Shown one piece after another: positions 34,864 to 44,782 of a DNA stretch of 64,000 bases (position 1 is the first letter of the stretch; the number at the start of each line of letters is the position of its first letter). The notes beneath the pieces were generated by a model. It was not told the DNA's origin, did not search any database, and was given only the letters and a program-made list of their open reading frames with translations. Source of the DNA: Gammaproteobacteria bacterium (lineage in GTDB: Bacteria > Pseudomonadota > Gammaproteobacteria > GRL18). The stretch is taken from positions 65,565 to 129,564 of the forward strand of contig JADGEK010000002.1 of the NCBI GenBank assembly GCA_016744395.1. The letters run 5' to 3'. The position numbers and the translations under genes are program-made.

Positions 34864-36804
34864 CTAATTAATCATGGTCAGTCCACCCTTAAGGGTTAAC
34901 ATACCATCGCCTTTTACAGTGGTCATTGGGCTCTTCATTTCTGCTGTGGCTGAACCCTCAATTTTAACCATGATACCTTTAATCGTTATTCCTGACTGAT
35001 CAATTTTGATGCTATTAGCACCTACTTTTAACTCTATAGAAACTGCTGCTTCAACGGTACTTTTTCCTGCTCCAACATCAATTGAATGATCACCCAAACT
35101 GACGGTTAACTCATCATTGCCAGATTCCACTGTTGTTATTCTATCACCCATTTGAACGGTTAACGTATCGTCACCCTGATCCAAAGTTGTCGTTCTATTA
35201 TTATAAATATCAATCGTTTGATCACCAGCATCCATTTTTTCAAAACCGACTTTCAAGGTATCATCATTTTCTACAACACGATTGCAATCTTTCTCTGCAT
35301 GAATATACAGTTCTTCTTCGCCTTTTTTATCTTCAAAACGTATCTCATTAAAATTTTCAGCGGTTCCATCTTTCGAGCTACGCGTCTTCATTCCACTTTG
35401 AGTTTGATTGGCTGGCAAGTCATAAGGCGGCATTTGATCGGCATTATAGACGAGTCCAGTGATTAAAGGCTTATCTGGGTCCCCTTCTAAGAAACTGACA
35501 ATTACTTCCTGCCCTATTCTGGGTATTGAAATCCAGCCCCATTTTTTACCCGCACTCAAAGAGGAAACTCGAACCCATAATGAACTTTTTTCATCACTTT
35601 CGCCGACTCTATCCCAGTGAAATTGTACTTTGACACGGCCATATTTATCGGTCCATATTTCTTCACCTTGCTTACCAACAACAACTGCCGTCTGTGAACC
35701 CGATATGACTGGTTTACGTGTAAGCCTCTTTGATCTGAACTGTTGATTAGAATTAAGTGCCACAAAGTTCACTTCAAAAAGTGAACCATTACCACCACCA
35801 GAGTCAATAGAATCTCCATGAATAACATAAGAGGCTGAAACAACCACATGTTTAACATTCTCTTCCTTAAAATAAAAATCACTCAGAGTGAATTCCATTC
35901 CAGTTTGAATCCCCATTGCATTAGCCTGTCCTTGAGCCAGAGCATATTGTGAATGTAATTCTTCCATTCGAACATCAGTACGTGACGTACCAACATCGGC
36001 TTCAGTGTATTTACCTGGGTAATCATAAATTTCAAGATCATCATGGGTATGACCAGGTGAGACCGATGACTTTGCCGTTAAATCTGAGCTGGGCGATTCA
36101 AAGTCATAATCATTTAATTCATATTTTCCAGACTGTACCTGATGATCAGTTAACCAGCCAAAAATATGGTCTTGCTCTCTTGCATCGATATTACCAGGGG
36201 GAAAATAGGGAATCGTTGAATAACCCTCAACAGATTGATACTCATTTCCCGAATCCGTAATGACCATGGTATGTTTACCATCATCATGTTTAAAATAATA
36301 AAAAATACCCGCATGTTCCATTAAACGGCTAATAAAATTAAAATCACTCTCTCTATACTGAACACAATAATCCAGAGTATCATAAGTGGCACTGGTATTA
36401 TGTTCAACATAAACATAAGAGTGATCAGCTAAGATCTCTTTAATGATGTCAGGAATTGTTTTTTCTTGAAAAACACGACAATTGGCCTTTCGGGTTAAAA
36501 ACCATAGAGTAGGACGTAAGGTGGCACGATAATTAAAAAGACCATCAGTAAACCCAGTATGTTTAAACTGAATCACTTCCCCATTGAAATATCGGGTACC
36601 AGTATAAGGCATTTCAAGTTTTAGTGTCATATCCTGGCCCAGCACCCGGGAGATATCAACGGTACCTTTCGACTGTTCTCGAACAAACTCAATTTCAAAT
36701 TCAAACAAACGCCCCATTTCTTCAGTACCTGTCATACTTTGAAATAGAAGTTCATCATCTCCTAAAGGTGTCGTAACCGACACACTACGATTTTCAGTTG
36801 TCAT
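34864..36804 (-). CDS. vgrG: VgrG spike protein (TssI)
   Basis: A 646-residue VgrG. The gp27-like region (about 1-370) opens 'VTTPLGDDELLFQSMTGTEEMGRLFEFEIEF' and includes 'VQYRESDFNFISRLMEHAGIFYYF'. The gp5-like OB domain holds 'GEEIWTDKYGRVKVQFHWDR' and 'PRIGQEVIVSFLEGDPDKPLITG'. The C-terminal needle shows short repeated beta strands ('TTTLDQGDDTLTVQMGDRITTVESGNDELTV'). No toxin domain is attached, so effectors must be carried as cargo or on PAAR. Neighbours are the YopT-like gene upstream and DUF6931-like and PAAR genes downstream. Confidence 0.95.
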   Translation of the reverse strand: MTTENRSVSVTTPLGDDELLFQSMTGTEEMGRLFEFEIEFVREQSKGTVDISRVLGQDMTLKLEMPYTGTRYFNGEVIQFKHTGFTDGLFNYRATLRPTLWFLTRKANCRVFQEKTIPDIIKEILADHSYVYVEHNTSATYDTLDYCVQYRESDFNFISRLMEHAGIFYYFKHDDGKHTMVITDSGNEYQSVEGYSTIPYFPPGNIDAREQDHIFGWLTDHQVQSGKYELNDYDFESPSSDLTAKSSVSPGHTHDDLEIYDYPGKYTEADVGTSRTDVRMEELHSQYALAQGQANAMGIQTGMEFTLSDFYFKEENVKHVVVSASYVIHGDSIDSGGGNGSLFEVNFVALNSNQQFRSKRLTRKPVISGSQTAVVVGKQGEEIWTDKYGRVKVQFHWDRVGESDEKSSLWVRVSSLSAGKKWGWISIPRIGQEVIVSFLEGDPDKPLITGLVYNADQMPPYDLPANQTQSGMKTRSSKDGTAENFNEIRFEDKKGEEELYIHAEKDCNRVVENDDTLKVGFEKMDAGDQTIDIYNNRTTTLDQGDDTLTVQMGDRITTVESGNDELTVSLGDHSIDVGAGKSTVEAAVSIELKVGANSIKIDQSGITIKGIMVKIEGSATAEMKSPMTTVKGDGMLTLKGGLTMIN

Positions 36805-37048
36805 GATTCTCTTCTTTTAGTTTGTTATCGTTTAACATTCTACAAAACAATGATTTTACGCACAATCTTTTTGTGCTTCAATCAACTCATCATTAGTCAT
36901 TCCTTACAAGCCTATTATGCAATAAGTTTAATCCGTAAATGATATTCAAAACCATAAACATTTGATGTAAACCAAAATTATACTTATGTGTTCTAATTGC
37001 AATTTCATACTGATTCATATCATATGTTAAAAATCAAAAAAGCTAAGA
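36805..37048. other. Spacer between candidate effector gene and vgrG
   Basis: An AT-rich 244-base gap, unusually large for this compact cluster. No immunity-type small frame with an RBS is visible on either strand. It may hold a separate promoter for the vgrG group. Confidence 0.4.
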
Positions 37049-37672
37049 TTATCTTCCACCAAGAACTATTGCTTTTGTTGGTGAACATTCACGCATCCAA
37101 TGGTGTGCTAAGGGACCATACTGCGCAGTTAAGATATTCCAAAAAGAAACAAATTCATCTGATTGAATTAAAAATTCACCGAAATTAGGATCAAAAAAAT
37201 GGATTGTCAGTTTTCCACCATGCTTAGTGCTATAAAAAGCCACTGAATGTGCGCCACCTTCTGCACCAACAACACTTCCACTAAACCAAAAGGAATATAA
37301 AGCACCTAGGCCAACACTGCCCTTTAAGCCTGGCAACATTTCGCCTTCAAAGTAATTTTTATAAGAAAAAATATCCTTTGTTGCCAAACCGTGTATTTGA
37401 GTAATCAAAGAGTCTGCACCTCCAGCCCCTTCCAACCCCCATCTATCACCAAACATTTTCTGGAGAACGGGATTTGCACCACCAGAATTTTTAGAAAGTT
37501 TAGCCATGCGGTCTTTAGCTGATCCACCTGAGTTTCCTAAAATATCAGCAATCCACTGTAATGAAAAATTATGACAAGCGCCTTCAGTTGCTGCTTTATT
37601 TTTACCAACTCTTGACCCCATCACAGAAACTTGTGAAAACGATGCAATTTTAGCATCATCAAATATAGACAT
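37049..37672 (-). CDS. YopT-like cysteine protease domain protein, candidate T6SS effector
   Basis: A 207-residue protein with a papain-like (YopT/C58-type) arrangement: 'GACHNFSLQWIADIL' with Cys33, 'GGAHSVAFYSTKHGG' with His142, and 'IHFFDPNFGEFLI' with Asp161, a complete Cys-His-Asp triad in the right order. Whole length is one catalytic domain with a Gly/Ser-rich middle; no signal peptide. It sits between clpV and vgrG in the T6SS operon, the normal place for a VgrG-linked cargo effector. No adjacent immunity gene was found. A protease or acyltransferase-like role on a cell target is inferred. Confidence 0.7.
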   Translation of the reverse strand: MSIFDDAKIASFSQVSVMGSRVGKNKAATEGACHNFSLQWIADILGNSGGSAKDRMAKLSKNSGGANPVLQKMFGDRWGLEGAGGADSLITQIHGLATKDIFSYKNYFEGEMLPGLKGSVGLGALYSFWFSGSVVGAEGGAHSVAFYSTKHGGKLTIHFFDPNFGEFLIQSDEFVSFWNILTAQYGPLAHHWMRECSPTKAIVLGGR

Positions 37673-37772
37673 AGTAATTCTTCCCTCACAATATAATAAA
37701 CAAGTTTAGCTATTACATAGCTTAAAAACACTCTTAAGCTATGAAGCTAATATTTCAAATTTGATTTTTTAT

Positions 37773-40505
37773 TTAAAACTCATAAACGAACTCACCATCT
37801 GTCACACTGACATGAACACGCTCAATATCATGGCCTTCCATCATCCGGGTTAAAAACTCAGTACTAATTTCTGGCAACATTGTATTCGTTAAAATGGCAT
37901 CGATCATACGACCACCACTTTCCAGTTCGGTACAACGCTCTGCAATTAATTTAATGACACTATCATCATAGGTAAAAGGTACTTTATGATTTTCTAGAAT
38001 GCGTTTTTCAATACGCCCTAATTGCAGTTTTGTAATAAGAGCAATCATTTCATCACTCAGAGGATAATATGGAATGACGACCAGACGACCGAGTAAGGCT
38101 GGAGGAAAGACTTTTAATAATGGCTCACGCAGTGCTTTAGCAATGCCTTCAGGTTCTGGCATCAGGTCAGGATCTTTACATAAATTCGTAATTAGATCGG
38201 TACCAGCATTTGTCGTGAGTAAAATGAGAGTATTTTTAAAATCAATGACTCTGCCCTCACCATCTTCCATCCAGCCTTTATCAAAGACCTGGAAGAAAAT
38301 TTCATGCACATCAGGATGCGCTTTTTCTACTTCATCCAAAAGAACAACTGAATAAGGTCTGCGTCTAACGGCTTCAGTTAAAACGCCACCTTCACCATAG
38401 CCAATATAACCTGGAGGTGCACCTTTTAAGGTGGACACAGTATGGGCTTCTTGATATTCACTCATATTAATGGTGATGATATTCTGCTCACCACCATATA
38501 AGGTTTCAGCCAGTGCCAATGCGGTTTCTGTTTTACCCACGCCAGAAGTACCAGCCAGCATAAATACGCCAATAGGCTTATTGGGGTTATCTAAACCAGC
38601 CCTTGAAGTTTGAATTCGTTTGGCGATCATATCCAAAGCATGGCGTTGCCCAATAATACGTTTTTCAATATTATCGGCAAGATGCAGAATATTTTCAACT
38701 TCATTTTTAACCATTCGACCGACTGGAATACCAGTCCAATCGCCAACGACAGAAGCAATTGCCTGGTAGTCAACACTGGGTAAAATCAGTGGTGTTTCAC
38801 CTTGAAATTCATGCAGTTGTTGCTGCAAAGCTTTTAAATCAGACAATAAGGTTTCAGCATCAACAGAATCAGTAGTGTCGGCATTTGTATCTTCAGTTGA
38901 TTCACCATCAACTACTTTATCCAAATCGTCCTCAACACCTTCAACTTTGCCAGTCTTATCCCGTAACTGCTTACGCAAATCAAGGATTTTTACGACTAAT
39001 TCCCGCTCAGTATTCCAGCGTTCATCTAATTGATTTAAACGCTCTGTTTCAGAATTTAACTTTTCAGTCGCTAATGCTTCTCTTTCATCAGTATTCACTC
39101 CGACTGTTTTCTCTTTCGCTATGATGCTTAACTCAGTGTTCAAAGCATCAATTCGCTTTCGTGAATCATCAACCTCTGCAGGCACAGCATGTTGAGAAAT
39201 TGCCACTCGTGCACAAGCAGTATCTAATAAGCTGACGGACTTGTCTGGTAGTTGTCGTGCTGGAATATAACGATGAGATAATCGCACCGAGGCATCTAAG
39301 GCTTCATCCAATACCTGCACCTCGTGATGTTTTTCCATAACCGAGGCAACACCGCGCATCATTAATATTGCTTTATCTTCACTGGGTTCATCCACTTGTA
39401 CCACTTGAAATCTACGAGTTAAGGCAGGGTCTTTTTCAATGTGTTTTTTATATTCAGCCCAGGTTGTTGCTGCCACTGTACGTAAAGTGCCTCTGGCTAA
39501 AGCTGGTTTCAATAAATTGGCTGCATCACCTGTTCCAGCAGCTCCTCCTGCACCAACCAGAGTATGCGCTTCATCAATAAACATAATAATGGGCTTTTCT
39601 GAAGACTGTACTTCTTCTATAACCTGACGCAATCGGTTTTCAAATTCACCTTTCATACTGGCTCCAGCTTGTAACAAGCCAACATCCAGAGTCAGTAGAG
39701 TGACATCTTTTAAATTTGGTGGTACATCACCTGCAACAATTTTTTGTGCAAAGCCTTCAACGACAGCCGTTTTACCAACACCAGCTTCACCCGTCAAAAT
39801 CGGGTTGTTTTGACGTCTGCGCATTAAAATATCAATGACTTGACGAATTTCTTCATCTCGACCCACAATAGGATCCATTTTTCCTTCTCGTGCCTGAGCT
39901 GTCAAATCAACAGTAAACTGTTTTAGCGCTTCCTGCTTACCCATTTGTGCCGAAGGCATAGCACCGCTGGCTTCACCTGGACTTGCTCCACCACCAGTCT
40001 GAAAACCATCGCTGGACTGTAGACCTTCTTCTGGAGAGCTGCCGACAATTTCAGAAAAACGTTCTGTAATGGTATCGAGTTTAATTTTTTCAAATTCTTT
40101 AGAAATACCCAGTAACGCATTATGTAGATTTTTAGTTTTAAGAATACCAACAATTAAATGCCCTGAACGCACCTGATTTTCACCAAACATCAAAGTACCA
40201 AAAACCCAACCTCGCTCAACAGCATCTTCAACATGCTGTGATAAATCAGAAATCGATGTCGAGCCTCTGGGTAAAGAATCCAGATTATCAGTAAAATCTT
40301 TCACCAGGCGCGCAGGATCAATGTTAAATTGCTTAATAATCTGGTGTAAGTCAGAATCCTGAAGCTGCAGTATTTGATGAAGCCAATGGGCAAGCTCAAC
40401 ATAGGGATTACCACGCATTTTACAAAAGACAGTCGCGCTTTCTATGCCTCTATAACAAATATCATTTAATTTTCCAAACAGAGCAACTCGGCTGATTTCT
40501 GACAT
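37773..40505 (-). CDS. clpV: T6SS AAA+ ATPase ClpV (TssH)
   Basis: A 910-residue ClpB-like unfoldase that disassembles contracted TssB/TssC sheath for reuse. An N-domain (1-160), first AAA+ with Walker A 'GEAGVGKTA' (239-247) and Walker B 'IIMFIDEAH', a middle coiled coil (about 445-520) and second AAA+ with 'GTSGVGKTE' (652-660), 'VVLLDEVEKAH' and a C-terminal small domain. An acidic insert (525-550, 'DGESTEDTNADTTD') lies ahead of the second module. 33 bases separate it from tssG. Confidence 0.96.
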   Translation of the reverse strand: MSEISRVALFGKLNDICYRGIESATVFCKMRGNPYVELAHWLHQILQLQDSDLHQIIKQFNIDPARLVKDFTDNLDSLPRGSTSISDLSQHVEDAVERGWVFGTLMFGENQVRSGHLIVGILKTKNLHNALLGISKEFEKIKLDTITERFSEIVGSSPEEGLQSSDGFQTGGGASPGEASGAMPSAQMGKQEALKQFTVDLTAQAREGKMDPIVGRDEEIRQVIDILMRRRQNNPILTGEAGVGKTAVVEGFAQKIVAGDVPPNLKDVTLLTLDVGLLQAGASMKGEFENRLRQVIEEVQSSEKPIIMFIDEAHTLVGAGGAAGTGDAANLLKPALARGTLRTVAATTWAEYKKHIEKDPALTRRFQVVQVDEPSEDKAILMMRGVASVMEKHHEVQVLDEALDASVRLSHRYIPARQLPDKSVSLLDTACARVAISQHAVPAEVDDSRKRIDALNTELSIIAKEKTVGVNTDEREALATEKLNSETERLNQLDERWNTERELVVKILDLRKQLRDKTGKVEGVEDDLDKVVDGESTEDTNADTTDSVDAETLLSDLKALQQQLHEFQGETPLILPSVDYQAIASVVGDWTGIPVGRMVKNEVENILHLADNIEKRIIGQRHALDMIAKRIQTSRAGLDNPNKPIGVFMLAGTSGVGKTETALALAETLYGGEQNIITINMSEYQEAHTVSTLKGAPPGYIGYGEGGVLTEAVRRRPYSVVLLDEVEKAHPDVHEIFFQVFDKGWMEDGEGRVIDFKNTLILLTTNAGTDLITNLCKDPDLMPEPEGIAKALREPLLKVFPPALLGRLVVIPYYPLSDEMIALITKLQLGRIEKRILENHKVPFTYDDSVIKLIAERCTELESGGRMIDAILTNTMLPEISTEFLTRMMEGHDIERVHVSVTDGEFVYEF

Positions 40506-40538
40506 TATTTTTCCTCAATATTTCACTTTTTATATTAA

Positions 40539-41561
40539 TTAAGCATTCTTTAATGGATTTAACACGAGGGGATCGGCATCCTCTAATGATATTCTTTTTC
40601 CTAACCAGCTTGACCAACCCAGTCTTGATGAGCCGCCAAGCCTGACACCTTTAATTTCTTCAGATTTAAGAATTAGATTAACATCCCACTGTAATTCATG
40701 ACCAAGATAATTATGTACAATTGCAATTAACTTACGAAGTCTTTCACCTGAAGGCAATAAGCTCTCATACTGTTGAAGTGTTAATGGTCCAAATACTAAT
40801 CTGAACTTGTTCTGACATCCCCAGACCCGGCGACCTAATACAGCCGACATTCCCAATGTAGAGGTAGCAGGAGAACGTCCTAATCGGGATAAGTCTGAAT
40901 CTTGTATTTCCAACCATTCACCAATAAATTGTTGCAGATTAACGGGTAATTTAAAAAAATCAGTAATAATAGCCTTGAGCCCATCTGCATTTTTAGCATG
41001 GTGTGCTAAATGACCAGCATAATGTAATTTAGCTAAATCTGGCAGTGCATCTCTTTTTAATAAAGTACTGTGACCAATACCTAATAAAGAACCAGTATAA
41101 GTTGAAAACTTATTATTTAAAGGTCGATCAAAGTTAAAAGTGGGTTCGGTGTTTGCTCTTGCACGATAAAAAAAACCAATCATACGATGATGAAAAATAT
41201 CAGCAAAACGTGACATCGTTTTGTCATGATTATTATGCATTCTACTTTTCACATATTCAGTAATATGCAAAGGCATAGGCCCATTAGGCCCAAATAATCC
41301 AAAAAAATATTCATTTAACCGGGGGGGCATCCCATTTTTAGCAGGAATATAATTGCTAATGGTTGAGGGTTCAAATGCCAGAGTCACTTCCTGAGCAAAA
41401 CGAACAGAATCATCAGAGGGTCTTTTTGATTGGCCAATTAAAGGCTTGTCTGGATGAGCACATTCGATTGAGCGCAACGCATGAAAAAAACCAAATTTAT
41501 ACGGTTCTTTTTGCAGCTTGAGTTCTAAATGGTTTCTCTTGTCCCGATTTTCGCTGGCCAT
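40539..41561 (-). CDS. tssG: T6SS baseplate protein TssG
   Basis: A 340-residue TssG/ImpH/VasB protein. Typical blocks are 'EPYKFGFFHALRSIECAHPDKPLIG', 'FGLFGPNGPMPLHITEYVKSRMHN', 'DIFHHRMIGFFYRARANTEP', 'RLGRSPATSTLGMSAVLGRRVWGCQNKFRLVFGPL' and 'LGGSSRLGWSSWLG'. It forms the baseplate wedge with TssE, TssF and TssK. Its start lies within the tssF gene (37-base overlap), implying coupled translation. Confidence 0.94.
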   Translation of the reverse strand: MASENRDKRNHLELKLQKEPYKFGFFHALRSIECAHPDKPLIGQSKRPSDDSVRFAQEVTLAFEPSTISNYIPAKNGMPPRLNEYFFGLFGPNGPMPLHITEYVKSRMHNNHDKTMSRFADIFHHRMIGFFYRARANTEPTFNFDRPLNNKFSTYTGSLLGIGHSTLLKRDALPDLAKLHYAGHLAHHAKNADGLKAIITDFFKLPVNLQQFIGEWLEIQDSDLSRLGRSPATSTLGMSAVLGRRVWGCQNKFRLVFGPLTLQQYESLLPSGERLRKLIAIVHNYLGHELQWDVNLILKSEEIKGVRLGGSSRLGWSSWLGKRISLEDADPLVLNPLKNA

Positions 41562-43408
41562 CTAATGATTTCCCCTCTATCAGTTGACGTTATCACAGTT
41601 TCAGTAAATGAATTTATTGACACATAACGGGACAAAAACTGCTCCATAACAGCACCCAATAAAAACACACCACTACCTTCAAAGGCAGCTTCTTCCATGT
41701 GCAAGGTAATTTCCAACCCTCGGCCAAAGACGATAGGCCCTTCTGTATTAATCCGCCTGACTATCGATTTAGATGTAACAGACAACAAGCCTTCTATTTG
41801 TTTGGCTATCGCTGCATCACTTGACTCACCATAGAGTTTTAATAAATTTCTTAATGCTGCAGCGCCCTCTTTTTCATTGCTATCAACCAATGTTAAATAA
41901 TTCAATGACAAATGGCTAATTAAATGCCATGCAGTTCCAGTGTTTGCATTAGATGGCCTTGGTTTGGTTGGCCCTGCAATGCAACGGATACTTAAAACAG
42001 GTGCCCCTTTTTGCATGGAAAAATCAGTTTTCCCCCCACCGACTGGCATTTGCAGTGGTAAATCACGATTGCTGCATAATGTTTTTATGCCTAATTGTTT
42101 TAAGACCTGACTATAAGGCGCTTCATTGGCATCAACCAAAGATATAAAGACTTCGTTGCCAATATAACTAGAACGAGGTCCTTGTCTTTTTTGTTTGGAA
42201 GACATAACGCGCTGCTGACGATGTAAAGCAAAATAGGCTAGTTGTGATGAATAATCTCTGGTATCACTAAAATGATAGAATGGTAAAAAGTTTTTTTCTT
42301 CATCTTTATCTTCACTATCACTGATGCCTGTCACTTCCGTTATTTGGCAGACTTCGTAATCCATAGGACGAGTTCGATCAGGCACCACATGAAACTCTGA
42401 TAACTTCTGATTCACATGAATTCGATCAACACGCTTTGGAAACAAATTAATTGCTGGTGTACAAAATAAAGCAAACTGTGAGACCTCAATCGCATTAATC
42501 AGTTTTGAATGACTACGGTTAAGTAAAACAATCAAATCCAGCTCATTAGATTCACATTGCTGCATTGCATTTTTGAGCCCCGAAAATTCAGCAAACATAT
42601 AACGTTCAGGAAAAGCAAAATATTCCTGTAATAAACGATAACCATGAAATGAGCGAGGAGAATAGGCCAACATGGCCTGCTCATCTGAAAAACCATACCG
42701 CTTGATTGGTTGGTCTTTAATCATGAACTGCCAGTCAACGGGCTTTTCAACCCCTTGCACACAAACAGCAAAAGAATTACCGATTAACTGCTCATACAAA
42801 TACATTGGCAGCTCACCAACGCCTCGTAAATAAACAGGCAAGGAATCCAGGCTGATTTCATTAAATTTAAGTCCAGCCGTTGTCTTGAGTCGTAGTCGTA
42901 TTCCCGCTTTTAAATCAGGTAAGCTGGGTACACCCAGATTAGCGACAGCACCTAAGCTAGGAAGATATTCAGCTTCGGTAATTTCAAGTGGCCATAATTC
43001 GACTTCATGAGCCATACGGTATTCACAGGCAGTTTGTTCACCTTTAGAAATCTGACTGCGTAAAGGTGACTGTCGTTCAATTTTAAAGCCTTCAGCCAGT
43101 GAACCTTCAGTCAAGTCAGGTTGAAACTGAACAACGGTCATGGATGGTACTGGCTCATTGTAATTTGGATAAATCATATCCAGCATATGCTGAGTAAATC
43201 TTGGAAACTCAGCATCTACTTTTAACTGCACTCTCGCGGCTAAAAAGGCAAAGCCTTCCAATAAACGTTCAACATAAGGATCTGCACACTCAAAACCATC
43301 CATACCAAGGCGAGCTGCAATCTTTGGAAATTCTTTGGCAAATTCACCACCCATTTCACGTAAATGGTGTAATTCTGTATTGTAGTAATTGAGTAGTCTG
43401 GGATCCAT
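41525..43408 (-). CDS. tssF: T6SS baseplate protein TssF
   Basis: A 627-residue TssF/ImpG/VasA protein of normal length. The N-terminus is diagnostic: 'LLNYYNTELHHLREMGGEFAKEFPKIAARLGMDGFECADPYVERLLEGFAFLAARVQLK', followed by 'FTQHMLDMIYPNYNEPVPSM'. The C-terminus contains 'GRGLEITLHMEEAAFEGSGVFLLGAVMEQFLSRYVSINSF'. It is the main wedge subunit of the baseplate. Two bases separate it from tssE. Confidence 0.95.
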   Translation of the reverse strand: MDPRLLNYYNTELHHLREMGGEFAKEFPKIAARLGMDGFECADPYVERLLEGFAFLAARVQLKVDAEFPRFTQHMLDMIYPNYNEPVPSMTVVQFQPDLTEGSLAEGFKIERQSPLRSQISKGEQTACEYRMAHEVELWPLEITEAEYLPSLGAVANLGVPSLPDLKAGIRLRLKTTAGLKFNEISLDSLPVYLRGVGELPMYLYEQLIGNSFAVCVQGVEKPVDWQFMIKDQPIKRYGFSDEQAMLAYSPRSFHGYRLLQEYFAFPERYMFAEFSGLKNAMQQCESNELDLIVLLNRSHSKLINAIEVSQFALFCTPAINLFPKRVDRIHVNQKLSEFHVVPDRTRPMDYEVCQITEVTGISDSEDKDEEKNFLPFYHFSDTRDYSSQLAYFALHRQQRVMSSKQKRQGPRSSYIGNEVFISLVDANEAPYSQVLKQLGIKTLCSNRDLPLQMPVGGGKTDFSMQKGAPVLSIRCIAGPTKPRPSNANTGTAWHLISHLSLNYLTLVDSNEKEGAAALRNLLKLYGESSDAAIAKQIEGLLSVTSKSIVRRINTEGPIVFGRGLEITLHMEEAAFEGSGVFLLGAVMEQFLSRYVSINSFTETVITSTDRGEIIRWPAKIGTRETI

Positions 43409-43410
43409 TA

Positions 43411-43911
43411 TCAGCCGTTCAAATCACGTAAATTGACATCACCCGTTATCGTATCAATTTCGGTACGTAAATAGAGATGTAAGGGTAAAGGCTGAGCCCA
43501 TAAATTCGCTTCAATATCAAAGCTTAATGCATGATGGTTCATTTCTTCGGATGTTAGAACCTGTATATTTAGAGTATTGGGTAAAATACGCGATTCAAAA
43601 ATATTCACTGCTTGTTTGAGTTCTTTTTCAATTTCAGATGAGCTAATACCTGAGCCAGTTTTACCCGCCAGATCTTTAATTCCAAAATTTAAGACAGACT
43701 GAGCAACCTCTGGATAGTCACTTAAATCAGTCACTGATTCTAAGGAATCTGTATTTAACAACCACGAAACATCACGAAGCACGGATTGTCTTAATTTATG
43801 CATGGACAGAACTCGCTTTTCTCTGGATTCCTGTTGATTATAAGGTTCATCATCGGTCAATCGATCCAGCAAGGAGGGCTGTAAACGTTCTTTTTGAGTT
43901 AATTCAGCCAT
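43411..43911 (-). CDS. tssE: T6SS baseplate protein TssE (gp25-like)
   Basis: A 166-residue gp25-like protein: 'LQPSLLDRLTDDEP', 'LRQSVLRDVSWLLNTDSLESVTDLSDYPEVAQSVLNFGIKDLAG', and 'IEKELKQAVNIFESRILPNTLNIQV'. The family's central EPR-type region for sheath nucleation is represented by 'FESRILP' in this protein. It ends two bases before tssF and starts 9 bases after tagJ. Confidence 0.93.
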   Translation of the reverse strand: MAELTQKERLQPSLLDRLTDDEPYNQQESREKRVLSMHKLRQSVLRDVSWLLNTDSLESVTDLSDYPEVAQSVLNFGIKDLAGKTGSGISSSEIEKELKQAVNIFESRILPNTLNIQVLTSEEMNHHALSFDIEANLWAQPLPLHLYLRTEIDTITGDVNLRDLNG

Positions 43912-43920
43912 AACGCTGGA

Positions 43921-44718
43921 TTATCCTGTAATTGGATTAAATTTAATTTCTTTAATATCAAACAAAGAATAGTCATTTTTGTCGGTGGTAAACATTCTTT
44001 GCCCTTGTCCTTTATAGGTATCAGTCGAAATTTCTTCCCATTCTGTTTTTCTGGCTAATTGAATCGCGCTATCTGATGAATTTTCAGAGCCTGAATAGCG
44101 ACTTGGAATAAAACCAAACGCCTCACCACCATTTGCCCAAACAAATTGAGCAGGAATCCATGCAAAGTCCCGAAGATCTTCTGGAGGAGTTAATTGCAAT
44201 AACGATAAACGATGAAACGGAATCCAGTAATAATTGCCATTCACTACTGCCTCTAACATGGGTCCTATACGACTGTCTGCATCAGCAATCCATTCAAATG
44301 GTTCATTATCAATTGCCCCTGAAACAACAGTTGCTGTCTCTAAAGCTTCTGCTCGTAATGCTTTTGCGGCATCAAATTGACCTTCATTTTCCACACGTAA
44401 AGCTTCTAATAATAAAGCCATCCATGACTCTGGATCACCAAATACCATCGGAGCTCTTGTGCCAGAAAACACATCAAGGCGAATTCCTTCGCATAATAAA
44501 ACCTGATGATAAGTCTGCACCATAAACTGTGCCATATCATCCAGGTCTTTTAATACATCCAACTGTGTTTTGGCTTTATCCCATAAACCTAAAAGAACTT
44601 GTAATTGAAATAATAAAACTCTTTGTTTCGCATCTGCGGGAATTTTACGCACCTGCTGTTGTTGCATTTTAAGGGCTTCAGCAAGATCCCCTTTATTAAT
44701 TAGTTCTAAAATATTCAT
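43921..44718 (-). CDS. tagJ: T6SS accessory protein TagJ (ImpE/SciE family)
   Basis: A 265-residue ImpE-family protein. The N-terminal half is TPR-like ('LINKGDLAEALKMQQQQVRKIPADAKQRVLLFQLQVLLGLWDKAKTQLDVL'). The C-terminal half has the family block 'FEWIADADSRIGPMLEAVVNGNYYWIPFHRLSLLQLTPPEDLRDFAWIPAQFVWANGGEAFGFIP'. TagJ binds the N-terminal helix of TssB and modulates ClpV-driven sheath recycling. Its presence beside a threonine-phosphorylation set is common in this T6SS subtype. Confidence 0.9.
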   Translation of the reverse strand: MNILELINKGDLAEALKMQQQQVRKIPADAKQRVLLFQLQVLLGLWDKAKTQLDVLKDLDDMAQFMVQTYHQVLLCEGIRLDVFSGTRAPMVFGDPESWMALLLEALRVENEGQFDAAKALRAEALETATVVSGAIDNEPFEWIADADSRIGPMLEAVVNGNYYWIPFHRLSLLQLTPPEDLRDFAWIPAQFVWANGGEAFGFIPSRYSGSENSSDSAIQLARKTEWEEISTDTYKGQGQRMFTTDKNDYSLFDIKEIKFNPITG

Positions 44719-44782
44719 TTACCCTCCTTAATTGAGAATAAAAAATGGTGGGCGTTAAAGCTGCCCCCATTACAGTTAAAAA

